In this document: positions 1 through 11,412 of the stretch, one piece after another | Numbering within the stretch: the stretch's first letter is position 1 | Layout of the letters: each line of letters starts with the position of its first letter | Assembly: GCA_025716855.1 (NCBI GenBank) | Contig: JAIXMQ010000032.1 | Span: 62,001-126,000, forward strand | From: Pilaira anomala | Taxonomy: Eukaryota > Mucoromycota > Mucoromycetes > Mucorales > Mucoraceae | Direction of reading: 5' to 3' | Length of the DNA: 64,000 nt | Notes under the pieces: generated by a model | Databases searched by the model: none | Told to the model about the DNA's origin: nothing | What the model saw: the letters and a program-made list of their open reading frames with translations, nothing else | Made by a program: the position numbers and the translations under genes

Positions 1-132
1 TTTCCAGCTAATCTTTTTGGTTTCATACCAGTTTCATTTAATGTATTTCCGACAACTGAATTATCTTCATCTACAGTAATTCGACCTAGATTTTGTGTGA
101 CAAGTGTAGGTGCTGAAGTCGTAGAATCAGTG

Positions 133-187
<55 letters not shown>

Positions 188-3100
188 CAGAAGCTTTTTC
201 GTCAGCGGGCCGATCTATAAATTGTTCTTTTACTCTTCTATATAATGAAGCAGCTAAGTCGTCAGGACCTTCATCTAATTCCAGCATTAAAATTAAATGA
301 GTCTTGAGGAAATTATAAGCATGTCGTCTGTATATTATATCTGTAGTGTTTGATTCTAATGCGTGTATAGCGATATCTAAACATTTATCCAAAGGTAATG
401 TATGTGGTATAGGGCTTGGATCAAATATAACTTCAATTGAGACACCACTCTCGATGCGTGCATTAAAACCCAACTTGGGTGGGCTTTTAAGCATACGTCG
501 ATTACGACCACCTAATTTACCTAAAATTCGCATAGCAGAATGACTATGTTGTTGATTATATGGAAGTGGTTTCAAATGTTTCCAAAGAGCATCCATTAAT
601 TCGGTCATAACAGGAGCCATAATATGATCTAAAAATTCTGGATTTAAGTTATCATTACATAACTCCATTGTACGTAAGCCTTGAGAGACAAGATCTTGAT
701 CTGCTTGAAGGGCAATGACTAAAGGACGCATAAGATAAGGAAGGTAAGGTAAAAGAGTACTAAGACGTACAGGTACAGCCAAACAGAGTTCAACAAATAA
801 ATTTCGCATATCAGTTTTGTGAGCAAGTGATAATAAAGAATTTAAATTTTCTAATATGACTTGTAATAAAGGAGAAACTTCTTTATAAAGTAATTCAAAT
901 CGACCACCACCAATACTTTTAAATAAAGCACGAAGTAATAAGAAGTAATTTGCAGGTTCTTTAGCTTTAGCAGCAAGTTTAAAACAAGACATGACTAATT
1001 TAGCCAAGTAGGGTTGAAGTATACTTTCATTTGCATCAGGGAACAAATTGACAGCCATGAAAGCCAATCGAAATAAATGAAGCATCACAGCCGAATAATG
1101 TAAATTATCTTCACCTAATTGATCAATACGGTCCACTAAAAATCGAAACAAGATGCCAGCAAATCCTTGTGTTGTAATTTCGTTTACCAAGAAATATTGA
1201 GATAAATGTAATAAAGAAGTATTGATCAACATACGATCATAAAGGAAATCAATTTGAGAAGCAAATAATTCTTGAAATACAGCTGGATCTAATAATGTAA
1301 ATACAATAGGAAATGTATCTAAAACTTCTTTTTCTCCATTTTGTTGTAAATTTAATTTTAAGCATGTTTCTGTTGATCCAATTGTCCAATTATCTTTTGT
1401 TACTTCTTCTTCTGGTGGAGAATAATCAGGTAATGATCCATCTGGACCATAATTATCTACATTATAATATTCGAAACATCGTAATCCTTCTCTAAATAAT
1501 CGAACAAACAATTGAACATCATCATGTGAAAATCCTCTAGCAAATTGAGCATAAGCTTGCAAGTTAATATCTTGACCAGGTGGTGGTGGTGGGTTACAAT
1601 GACGAAGACCGATAAATAATGGCTTTAATCCAATTGCTAAATTTTTAAATAAAAACCTTCCATCTTTAATACCATCATGTGTTGCTTCAGGTATGGAAGA
1701 TGCTGTATGAATTGATCGAGCACGATCAAAATCGAATTCAGTTGCATCTTTTTTCTTTTTGTATTGTTTTACACATGCATCAAATTGAGTATTAAGTGCT
1801 TCAAATTTACTTGCAAATGCATCCAAAATTCGCATTAATAATTCTCTACCTTCTGATTTATCATTAATCTTCATGATACAATCAATCAAATTTAATAATA
1901 ATTTTCCACACATTGTTTGAATACTGGGTGCTAGTGTTCCATCATGAAGGTTACGAGAATAGATATAAATTGTACGCGAAAGTTGAGCTGCTGATAGTTC
2001 TGCTCGAATATGATGAATGAGATCTGCCAACATGCTGTAAGCTAAAGGTCTTAATATATCATGAGCAGTAACACCTGTTCCAATTAATACTTTCTCGTTC
2101 AATAATAAATCTATCTTTGGTACAAATGAAGTACGAAAATCGGTAGAGAGTATATGACGCGTAGCAACTAATAATTCTTTTCTAGTAGCTGATGATTCTG
2201 CAGGGCATTCCCTTAATAATCTTAATACAAAATCTGGTATTTGATGTTGATAAGGTCGTAATAATGTTGTATAACTTCTTAAAATATAAGCCAAAAAAGA
2301 CATGGTCTTGACTTGAGCTACAATGAATTCACTGTAAAGTGCTCTTTGTTTAATAGCTGGACTAACACCAACAAATACTTCGCCACGGGCCATTGCAGCG
2401 TTTGCTGCTTCCATTTGAGGTTTGGCTTGTAAACTGAGAGTCTACAGAAAGAAAAAAAAAAGATTAATAAAAGTATATATATATATATATAACCAATGTG
2501 TCTGTACCTGAAAGATTAATGGAATAAATTTCATGATATTATCAGCAGCAGATCTTCTGTAAGATTGGAAAAGTAATACTACAATGATAGGACATTCGGT
2601 CAGGACTTTAAAACTAAACATACTCTTGGCCAAGACTTTTGTTGGCGTTTCAGGTGTATCTGCGGCAGGAGACATTGGTCTTGGAGAAGAAGCAGAAAGA
2701 GGCTACAGTAAAAAAAAAAAAAAAATATACAATAACAATAAAAGTTCAACAATGATTGAATGTGAAATTTTATATAAAAAAGTATATCACACACTCACTG
2801 TAGTAATTTGATCTGGATTATCAAAAGCATCTTTGACAGATTGCTCCATATTTTGAAAAATCTCTTGTACAATGTCTAAGAATGGTTGTACTTGATCTTC
2901 AAGTACTTGTCGAAAAGATCTATGTAAATCAATAATAATCTTTACGCAAACAACAGCATTATCTTCGTTCTCGACGCGTAAAATTTTCATCAAAGCTTTG
3001 CATAATTCTGGAACGTATTCTTTTAACGCTTCAGTTTGGGGTAAGCGATAAATTATTTCTAAAATGATATTTCGTAATTTCTATCATACAGTTGAATAAG

Positions 3101-3432
3101 CCATACTTTTGTTTTTGTTTTTGTTTTTGTTTTTTTTTATTGAAAAAAAGGTTAAAAACTTACTTGTTCAGGTGCATTACTAAGAAAAACGGGTTGTTCA
3201 TTTTGTAAGATATCAAGAAACACAGGTATCAGTGTTGACAGGAACTTGGGATACTCGGCAGTTTGAAAGACTTCGACCTGATCTCGTAATTCATTGGCAA
3301 TAGTTACTTTTAAGTTGATAGCTGTAATTAACGTTAGTAATTATTATAATTTTTTTTTTTTTTTTTCGTTTTGTTTCGCGTACCTAAATTAGGGTCGCCC
3401 AGTCTATGAGCGTAGACTTGTAAGGTCGTCAT
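1..3432 (-). CDS. tra1: Tra1/TRRAP, N-terminal part (cut by window edge)
   Basis: Tra1 is the very large pseudokinase scaffold shared by the SAGA and NuA4 acetyltransferase complexes, which recruits them to transcription activators. The start reads MTTLQVYAHRLGDPNL, and the segment VLTECPIIVVLLFQSY followed by LQAKPQMEAANAAMARGEV is typical of the N-terminal helical repeats. Five exons join in frame: 3384-3432, 3164-3321, 2799-3080, 2508-2702 and 1-2441, giving about 1,041 residues. The family is about 3,700 residues long, so most of the protein, including the FAT and kinase-like domains, lies beyond position 1. A run of about 18 Thr codons lies at 131-187. The family call is secure; exon ends are inferred from GT/AG sites and frame. 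Confidence 0.93.
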
Positions 3433-3804
3433 GAGTTGTTTCGGTTTTTCTTTTACTCTCTTTTAAAGGAGTCTGTTTTACTTTATTTTGTAGTTCGTAT
3501 AATTTGGCACAATTTGATAGCCTTTCTCTCTCTCTTTTTTTTTTTTTTATTGTTAAAAAAAAAAACGTATGTTTATATCCTTTTCTTTTCTTCTTTTTTT
3601 TTTTAAAAAAAAAGATTCTTTTACTTTACAAAAAAATGATATAAAACAGTGATATAGAAACAGAAAAAATATAAAAAAAATAGTTTGGGACATTGTATTT
3701 GTGAGTTTTTTGTAATTTAATGGTCACGGCTCACCGGTCCGGACTTAGTTTTCTTCATCATCATGATTTGTATGACATGAGAGAGAGAGAACAGATTGAC
3801 TGGA

Positions 3805-3844
<40 letters not shown>

Positions 3845-4132
3845 CAAAACCGTAAAGTATATCCATATAACAGTTGTACTTGAACATTACGCAAGAATAT
3901 TTTTTTTTTTTTTCAATTTGATATGAAATATGTATTTCTAGGATTAAAAAAATAAAACTCTCAAAAGTTATTGCTCTATGCATACACACATGTTTTTAAC
4001 TGTGCACCATAGAATCAAGTGGTATACCCCCTTGATGCCGATCCTTATTTTAAAAAGAGCAAGCTATACTTGTTTATTGCTTCTGTAAATCTTTTTTTTT
4101 CTTTTCTCTTTTCGCTGCTTTTCCACAATAAA
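3433..4132. other. Divergent intergenic/promoter region
   Basis: This is the shared upstream region of tra1 (-) and the LEA2-like gene (+). It holds long T and A tracts, a (GA)n microsatellite at about 3811-3841, and CT-rich stretches just before the + strand start. Short open frames here carry only repeat-derived Glu-Arg or Ser-Leu runs and are not credible genes. Confidence 0.6.
3811..3841. repeat. (GA)n microsatellite
   Basis: About 15 perfect GA units lie between the divergent starts of tra1 and the LEA2-like gene. It may affect nucleosome occupancy of the shared promoter, but that is only a possibility. Confidence 0.9.
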
Positions 4133-5130
4133 ATGAATTATCAGGAAAATGACAGCCGTTTTGTACCTGAACAACAATATTACCAACAACATGCTGCCTA
4201 TGCTGCACCACCACCACCACCAGTAGCAGTAGAAAAATATGAACAGGAATTAATAACGGAAGGTAGCTCGATAAAAATTATAATATCTACATATTCATAT
4301 AATTCTAATAATAATAACTATAATTAAGTAGAAGAGCCGGAAAAGAAAAAGAAAAAAAGTCTGAAGAATTACTTGTGTTGTATCTGCTGTCCTTGTTTAC
4401 CGATGTGGACAAGATACTGTTGTTGTATTGTTTTCTTATTGATCATCATAGTTTTAATCATTGTTGGTGTAATGGCAGCGTTATTTAAAATCCCAACAGT
4501 AGAATTCAATGGACCAGCAAAACATCCAGATGGTTTAGCTGCATTTGATAAATCAAATGATACTTTAGCTTTCAACGTCAATTTTGGATTAAAAATTGGT
4601 GTAGTGAATTATAATTTAGAAAGTGTTACATTTGAATCAATTAGAACAATTGCAAGTATAAAGATGACATTTATATATGTATATAGTCTTATAATATTTA
4701 TATTTATAAATAATTTATTATAGGCTTATTATCATACAGCTCCTAATGTTCCTGTAGGGGGTGGTATAATCCATAATGTAAATATCAAATCTTACGGCAC
4801 TAGTAACTTTACATTTCCCTTTTCAATCCAATACAATCCAAGTAAAGACGAAGGGTATAGAATGTTGACAGATATTGCGACTAAATGTGGATTGCTAGGT
4901 GGAACGTCAAAAGAAGATTTGGTTATAGATTATGATTTAATACCGACTGTACGAATTGCAAGCTTTGTAATAGCACCAATAATACGTCAATCATCTCGAT
5001 TTCCTTGTCCTGTCTCGGTAGGGTGGTTTTTTTTTTCTTATACTGATAATAATATGTGTAAAGGTTTAATTAATATTATTTTATACATTTCTAGGCAGGT
5101 CAATTGACTTCGGGTATACAAAACCTATAA
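4133..5130 (+). CDS. LEA2-domain single-pass membrane protein
   Basis: A protein of about 259 residues. It has a short Gln/Pro-rich cytosolic head, a basic KKKKK stretch, a Cys-rich juxtamembrane motif (CCICCPC, then CCC; possible palmitoylation) and one transmembrane segment near residues 70-92. A C-terminal domain follows, with FNVNFGLKIGVVNYN and a TFPFSIQYNP strand, as in late-embryogenesis-abundant type-2 (NDR1/HIN1-like) folds. Exons are 4133-4262, 4332-4651 (or from 4329), 4724-5017 and 5095-5130. The second intron only keeps frame if it starts with GCAAGT, so it is a probable GC-AG intron. Fungal LEA2-like proteins are often endomembrane or vacuolar, but the function here is unknown. 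Confidence 0.8.
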
Positions 5131-5440
5131 TAAGATACAAGCTATTAAGATTAATTATATATAAATATACATTTGACCCTACAGTAAAAAGATCATGTAT
5201 TTATATTAGGGTTTTTTTATAATATATGTCATGTGTAAGAAAAGAATAGACCGGGACGGCAAAAAATATTAGGCGCATTTATTTTATCATTTTTATACAA
5301 TTACAAGAATTAAACTTTCTATTTGTGCGTGGGTATGAATTTGCGGGTATCGTAATGATTGTATAAAAAGCGTAATTTTTAATAAATTTTTTTTTTCTTA
5401 TACTCTCTTGTTTTTCTTTTCTTGAATAAATAATAATAAT
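5131..5440. other. Intergenic, no gene seen
   Basis: The 3' flank of the LEA2-like gene and the promoter of the HIT gene. It is AT-rich, with a T tract and CT-rich stretch just before the next start. No RNA gene or ORF was recognised. Confidence 0.6.
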
Positions 5441-6239
5441 ATGGCTCAACATTTGACTGAAGACTGTCTTTTCTGTAAAATTATCAGGTACAGAACGTGC
5501 TTTTTATTTTTATTTTTAGTTTTTACTAACTTTGAAACCAAAAAATAAAGAGGTGAGATTCCTTCTTGTAAGGTTGCTGAAACTGATAAAAGGTAGTGTT
5601 GAAAAAAAAAGAACAAGAAAAGTATGACCTGTCATATTAGTTTCTTATGTATATATATTTATAAATAGTTACTGTTTTCTCGATATCAACCCTTTAAGTG
5701 AAGGACATGCTGTAAGAAAAAAAAAAAAAATTACGCGTCTTTTTCCCAGTATTTACTTTTGTTTTTTTTTATAGCTTGTAATTCCTAAATGTAAGGACCG
5801 AAAAAAGGAAATTTATGTTTGATTTTCAACAGCTCATGTGTAACAATAGATCACGCAGAATTTCTTCACCAAGTTCCAGATGATATTCTTGCCGATATGA
5901 TGCCTTTAGCTAAAAAAGTAGCAATTGCCAGTGGTTTAGATGCTAGTCAATACAATATTTTGCAAGTAAGTTGTTTATAAATGAAATTGATCATATAATT
6001 AATATTTTTATTTAGAACAATGGACCTTTAGCTCATCAGGTACCATATTTACTTATTAAAAAAAAAAAAAAAAGGGTTTCAAATTAACAGAAAATATATT
6101 ATAGGTTGTAAAGCATGTTCATTTCCATATTATTCCTAAGCCTGATGCTAAACAAGGACTTCAGATTGGTTGGCCTCAACAGGTAGTTTCTCATGATGAC
6201 CTCAACAATACGTTGGGTCGTATTAAGGAAAAGTTGTAA
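5441..6239 (+). CDS. HIT-family nucleotide hydrolase (HINT/Hnt1-like)
   Basis: A 140-residue histidine-triad protein, the usual size for HINT. These proteins hydrolyse adenosine phosphoramidates and related AMP conjugates. It starts MAQHLTEDCLFCKII with the N-terminal CxxC-type motif. It continues FLDINPLSEGHA and VIPKYHAEFLHQVPDD, and carries the triad HVHFHIIPK, with His near residues 100, 102 and 104. Seven exons keep frame: 5441-5487, 5551-5592, 5669-5711, 5775-5790, 5850-5965, 6016-6039 and 6105-6239. One of them is only 16 nt and another 24 nt. The motif order and final length match the family, which supports the model. Confidence 0.92.
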
Positions 6240-6334
6240 AAAAAAAAAAACCGTGTAAGATCACCGAGTAAATATTTTTGATTTTAAGCTGTTTGATTGG
6301 AGGAAACCGTGGGTAAAGTGACTGTTTAGTGCTA

Positions 6335-6366
<32 letters not shown>

Positions 6367-6484
6367 AAATAAATAAAATTTTACTTTTTGTACCTCTAAA
6401 ACATCATATATAAACTCACATATTTCTTTTTTTTTATTCTTTTTTCTTTTTCTTTATTGAAACAATTATAAATATTTTCAACAA

Positions 6485-8582
6485 ATGTTTGCCTTTAGAG
6501 TTTTAACAAAAAAGAATGTAGCCCGACCTAGTTCACGCTTAATGAAAACTGGTAACAGGTTATTCATGATGCAAGGTCGTACTAGTGTACCACAAACCTC
6601 ATTATTGCTCAATCGCCTTCATTCAACTACTGCTGCTGAACAAGAGGAATTGAATGATTCCACTGCTTCGAATAAAGACCACCATGCTGTTGTTTCTACT
6701 TTTGATTTGTTCTCTATCGGTGTCGGACCTTCTTCTTCTCATACTGTTGGTCCTATGAGAGCAGCTAAAATCTTTATCACTGACTTGAGAGAGCACAAAG
6801 TATTGGATAAAGTTGCTTCACTCCGAGTAGGTAATGTACAAAAAAAAAAAAAAAAAAAAATCTCCTTTTCTTTGTATGTGTGTATGTGTGTGTGTGTAGG
6901 TTATCTGTATGTTATATATAATTCTTCTAAAAATAGAAGATAATAATAGGATATAATTTATCACTTATATGTACACACACACACACACACACAAAAACTC
7001 TTATCTATCTCTATAAGCGGAAATTTAACAATTTTTTTTCCTTTCTAGATTTGTTTGGTTCTCTTGCTTTGACAGGTGTTGGCCATGGTACCCCCGAAGC
7101 GATTTTAATGGGAGTAGAAGGTGAAAGTCCAGATAAAGTAGAAACAAGTACTATTCGGTCTCGTGTAAAGGATATTGAGACAAACAAATCGATTCGATTA
7201 GATGGTACTCATCGTATCACATTTGATTATGAAAAAGACATGGTTTTTAATTTCTTCAAGACATTACCTCAACATCCAAATGGTCTCCGATTCTGTGCTT
7301 ATGATAAAGATACCAACTTGATTGCAACCAATGAATACTTTAGTATTGGTGGTGGTTTTGTTGTAAATGCTGAAACTCAATTGGATCATGGTGAAAATGT
7401 GTATTATAAACAGATTAATGAAAAAGATGCTGTAGTTGCTGAACGTCGTGAACAAGATGTAGCTGTGGTTTCTTTACCTTTCCGTAACTCTGAAGAATTA
7501 TTAGCTGTTTGTAAAAGAGAAAATATGACAATTGCTCAAGTTGTATTTGAAAATGAATTGAAATGGAGTACGCCTGAAGCCATTCGTGAAAAATTATTAA
7601 GAATCTGGAATACAATGGATGATAGTATTCGTAATGGTGTCATGGCTTCTCCTGATGAATATTTACCCGGTTCTCTTCGTGTACGTCGTCGTGCTCCTAG
7701 ATTATATAATAAACTCTTGAAAGGTTTGTATGGTGGTCCCTTAAATACGGCAAATGGAGGATACAATGCTTCACATATATCCACAGGAAAAGAAAACGAA
7801 CATGCTTTACCTCAACCTGTTGTTAATGCTTCTTCTGCTCCTGATAACTCTAATACCCAGTATCCTCTCGCTCTATCCTTCTTGCCCAAGAAGCCCAAGA
7901 AGAAGTTTGTCTTACCCGCTCTTGATTATCTCTCTGTTTACGCTATTGCTGTCAACGAAGAAAATGCTTGTGGTGGTCGTGTTGTAACTGCTCCTACAAA
8001 TGGTGCTGCTGGTACAATTCCTTCTGTACTTAAATATTATTTAGAATTCATCTCTGATAACCCTGAAAGAGATGTCATGGAATTTTTGTTAACTACTTCT
8101 GCTATTGGTATGTTATTTAAACGTGGTGCTAGTATTTCAGGTAAAGCTACATATATATATATATATATATATTATTATTATTTTACATAAATTAACTCTT
8201 TTTCTTATAAAATATAGCTGCCGAAATGGGTTGTCAAGGTGAAGTAGGTGTCGCCTGTTCTATGGCTGCTGCTGGTTTCACTGCTGTAATGGGCGGTTCT
8301 GTAGATCAAGTTGAAAACGCTGCTGAAATTGGTATGGAACATAACTTGGGCTTAACTTGTGATCCTATTGGTGGTCTTGTTCAAGTCCCTTGTATTGAAC
8401 GTAACGCATTAGCTGCTGTAAAAGCAATTGCTGCTGCTCAATTAGCTTTGAATGGTGAAGGTGATCATCGTGTCTCTCTTGATCAAGTCATTGAAACCAT
8501 GCGTCAAACTGGTGTTGATATGATGTCCAAATATAAGGAAACGAGTCAAGGTGGTTTAGCTGTAAATGTTCCATTGTGTTAA
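6485..8582 (+). CDS. L-serine dehydratase, iron-sulfur type, probably mitochondrial
   Basis: A 600-residue protein that converts L-serine to pyruvate and ammonia using a [4Fe-4S] cluster rather than PLP. The first 55 residues are basic, rich in Ser/Arg and poor in acids ([17 protein letters not shown]...), like a mitochondrial presequence. The beta domain begins [19 protein letters not shown]. The alpha domain holds [43 protein letters not shown] and VPCIERNA, with the three cluster cysteines known from bacterial enzymes. Exons are 6485-6830, 7049-8140 and 8218-8582. Bacterial SdaA has about 455 residues. Here a presequence and an insert of about 50 residues before the [15 protein letters not shown] segment add length. 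This class is mainly bacterial, so the origin is worth checking. Confidence 0.92.
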
Positions 8583-9339
8583 AATATATATATATTATTT
8601 ATAATAGATTATATTAGAATCTATTCACATTATACATAAATCATTTCATCTTACTATCATATATTTCATTTTTTATCAATAAACTTTTTTTTTTTTTCAT
8701 TGTAATAAATATAGCTTGAAACTTTTAAATAAAACTGTATAACTGAGTGGATATTACCTGAAACGGTATAATTCATTTTTTCTTATTATATTGAAGAATT
8801 GTCCGTGCGCGAAATAATATGTCACTATAGCAATCATTAAAATTATCCCTATTTGAAAAACAAGTGTATGTACACATACAGTGCTTATGGTATTAATTGG
8901 CGGAAAAAAAAAAGTCAATCAGCGGAATTTAAACTTGACCAATTATAAGGCATTTCATCCAATCATATCTTCAATTTTTGATAAGATGGGAGCAAAAAAA
9001 AAAAATGTTAAGATAGATTGTTAATATTAACATTTTATCTTAACATTCGTCTTAACATTCGTATTAACATTCGTCTTAACATTCGTCTTAACAATTGTTC
9101 TGTTTCATATTATTAAAGTCGTCGGTGATAGGTAAAAAAAAAAAAAAGATGAATATAGAACTCTAAAACTCTAAACCACATTTTGGTGTAGAGCTTTAGA
9201 GTTTGTATTTAATTCGCTTATTCATCACATAATTAAGTTAAATAAAAGCTCAAGAGAACACTTATTCTTTATTGTATAATTTACTTAAAATTAACATCAT
9301 AAAAACTTTAATTAATTGACTTGACTACCCCTACTTTCT
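8583..9339. other. Intergenic with small repeats
   Basis: No gene is seen. The region holds a tandem 12-mer at about 9034-9095, an inverted repeat that includes its first unit, and a second small palindrome at about 9160-9205 (AACTCTAAA against TTTAGAGTT). It forms the left edge of the mobile-element zone. Confidence 0.6.
9004..9095. repeat. Tandem 12-mer (TTAACATTCGTC) with inverted lead copy
   Basis: About five copies of a 12-nt unit lie head to tail from about 9034. The first unit diverges (TTAACATTTTATC). Just upstream, AATGTTAAGAT is the reverse complement of ATCTTAACATT in the array, so the start can fold into a hairpin. No function is recognised. Confidence 0.8.
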
Positions 9340-10599
9340 TCATTCCAGTGTTCTTTTTTCCCGCTTTGACTTAGATGATCCCTTCTTCACTTGATGATAA
9401 GTAATGGAAAGTGATCTAGCATCATTGTAGTTTGTGTAGTGTCCGTTAGTACGTCCTTCATTAAAGCACTTTTTCCAGTCCATGCGTGTGTGGTCCCTCA
9501 TCCAGGCCGTAACGAATTTATCAACTACATCCATATCACGTTTTTTTTTTCTTGTGGCTTGATTTGTGGCAATACTTCAACCGACTTGCCTTCCAGCTAT
9601 TGGTGTTACTCCATTAGGAAGATCTGGAGGAGGAGGCAGGGCAGTTGCTGAAGTGCTTAAAGATTGCTGTTGGTACTTGTACAAACATGTACAGTACCCG
9701 CCGTTCTATTAAAGGCCGCGTTCCAATTTAAGGCCACAATTCTCTGAAAATTTTGGCCATATTTAACTTCCCCAAGTCAGAAATAAGGCTATGATACGAT
9801 TTAAGGCCACAAAAGGCTGAAATTTTTTTACAGCCTTAAATAGAGCGAGTACGGTATTCATGTACACCAAACCTGCACGAGCATAGTCTATCGCGCGTGT
9901 CATTGACGGGACATCTTCATTTATAGCTTCAATTATTCGTTCGAATTGTGTTTTGGTTTGATTGCAAACATCCATGAAAACGTCAATAGTGGCAACATGG
10001 ATACGTATTTCATGATCAATTGTTTGTGTCGCGATGGCATATAATAACTTTACTGTGGGGGTCGTCCCTGTACTCAAGACCAATAAGAGAACATTGATGC
10101 TCTGTGAACACATAACCCAGCGCAACCATCGGATGAAGAGGCTTGTGAAGATGATTTACAATGGTTAATGGAGTCAAAATAAGATGTTGATGTGCCCAAT
10201 ACTGACACGGCAATTCTTTGAAAAATTCACCTTTTTCAGTATCATAATAATCCTTTGTAAATACTTCTCTTATCGATTTCACACAAATGGTCAGTGCAAT
10301 TGGTTTAATATTATCAAAAGTTTCATAAACATGGTTATAATATTTCGTAAGGACTTCTATAATAATTGGTGGTAGCAAATTTGATGGGGGCATTATTGGG
10401 CTGTAAATTATATCAGCACGGTTACCATCGATCCACTCACAAGTGCGTGGCATATAAAGACCCATGGCATGGTTCCCTAGAGATAATAAATGTTTTATTA
10501 TAATCTATAAGAATACTTTAAAATAATACAATAATTACCGATGATTGTTGTCAAAATCAAGTTCATTACTTCTTTATTTGCAAGCATCGCCTTCGACAT
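9340..10599 (-). pseudogene. Decayed repeated gene, possibly PD-(D/E)XK nuclease-like
   Basis: A broken gene that can be followed through several frames. Exon 1 (10539-10599) begins MSKAMLANKEVMNLIL and splices to 10476 and below, giving NHAMGLYMPRTCEWIDG, then RADIIYSP...LPPIIIEV. The spaced Asp and hydrophobic-Glu pattern recalls a PD-(D/E)XK nuclease core; this is a weak call. The frame breaks at a run of five G at 10057-10061, and one base fewer would continue YRDDP into TVKLLYAIA. Downstream it is split by a MITE (9693-9858) and then resumes as YKYQQQSLSTSATALPPP. It has an in-frame TGA near 9577 and ends after DVVDKFVTAWMRDHTRMDWKKCF. The pattern suggests a lineage-specific repetitive family rather than a host gene. 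Confidence 0.55.
9693..9858. mobile_element. MITE, about 166 bp, with target-site duplication
   Basis: The element is flanked by the direct repeat CATGTAC (9686-9692 and 9859-9865; the next base, A, also matches). Its ends form imperfect inverted repeats. The left end reads GTACCCGCCGTTCTATTAAA, and the complement of the right end reads AATACCGTACTCGCTCTATT; both continue into AAGGC. Inside, the motif TTTAAGGCCACAA occurs twice. There is no coding capacity. A 7-8 bp duplication suggests a hAT-like or related DNA transposon as the source of transposase. It sits inside the decayed gene on the minus strand. Confidence 0.75.
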
Positions 10600-10704
10600 T
10601 AGATCACTTCCGGGTTTGTGTTTTTGAGGTATGATAGCGTTAAGAAGATTGTAGTCTTTTCAAGACGTAGATGAGTGAAAGTTTCCTTTTTATCTTTATC
10701 TTTA

Positions 10705-10739
<35 letters not shown>

Positions 10740-11412
10740 AAGTTTTTATAGGTGCTGGGTAAAAGAGTAGTAAAAAATGAGGTATTAAAATCACGGATCA
10801 ATTTTATCCAACTAGCCACCAAAATACTTTACAAGTTTTTTTAAAGAAAAAACCAGTATAATACTTGTTTTTTTTAACAAAAAAAACAGATAACTTGTTC
10901 TTTTTTCACTTGTAATTTGGACAAAAAAGAAGAAAGGATCATTCTCTATTTGAGATTTATTAGACAAAATGAATCATTTATTTTTTAATAAAATTATTAG
11001 ACTTACTATTGATAAAAACATGTTTTATGCAGGTCTTTTTTTTTTCTTTGAACAATCTCTTCTCTAGATAAGGAGTGTGGCAAAAGAAGAGATTAAAAAT
11101 GGAGCGGTAAGGAAGATTCATTTTGGAATATATGTAAAAAGAAGAAAGTGAAAGAAAAGAACAAAATAAAAAAAAGATGATTTATAATGAAACCAAAAAA
11201 CCTGTTTGTGTGGCGTTTGAGAAAAAAAACCTGCCTGTATGCCATGTGAAAAAAAAATTGATGTAATGGTGTATTTCATGCAAAAGTTATAAAAAACCTT
11301 ATTCACGTGACGATGTGCCTTGTTACACTTTATATAAATCCGGATAAAAGTCATTCGTGATTTTACTACCTTTTTTTATACTACTCTTTTCCCCAACTTC
11401 GTTTTTATATAC
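10600..11412. other. Intergenic upstream of transposase, imperfect direct repeats
   Basis: AT-rich DNA with a T tract of about 27 at 10708-10735. Two adjacent imperfect repeats of about 30 bp occur near 11196-11255 (AAAACCTGTTTGTGTGGCGT and AAAACCTGCCTGTATGCCAT). They could be subterminal repeats of the transposon whose transposase starts at 11413. No terminal inverted repeat could be fixed by eye. Confidence 0.5.

Noticed and set aside
97..300. ORF with a long Val run on the plus strand
   Set aside because: It is the antisense of the Thr tract in Tra1; the minus-strand frame carries the protein homology.
9439..9651. 70-codon plus-strand ORF
   Set aside because: It overlaps the minus-strand remains of the decayed repeated gene, whose frame is better supported.
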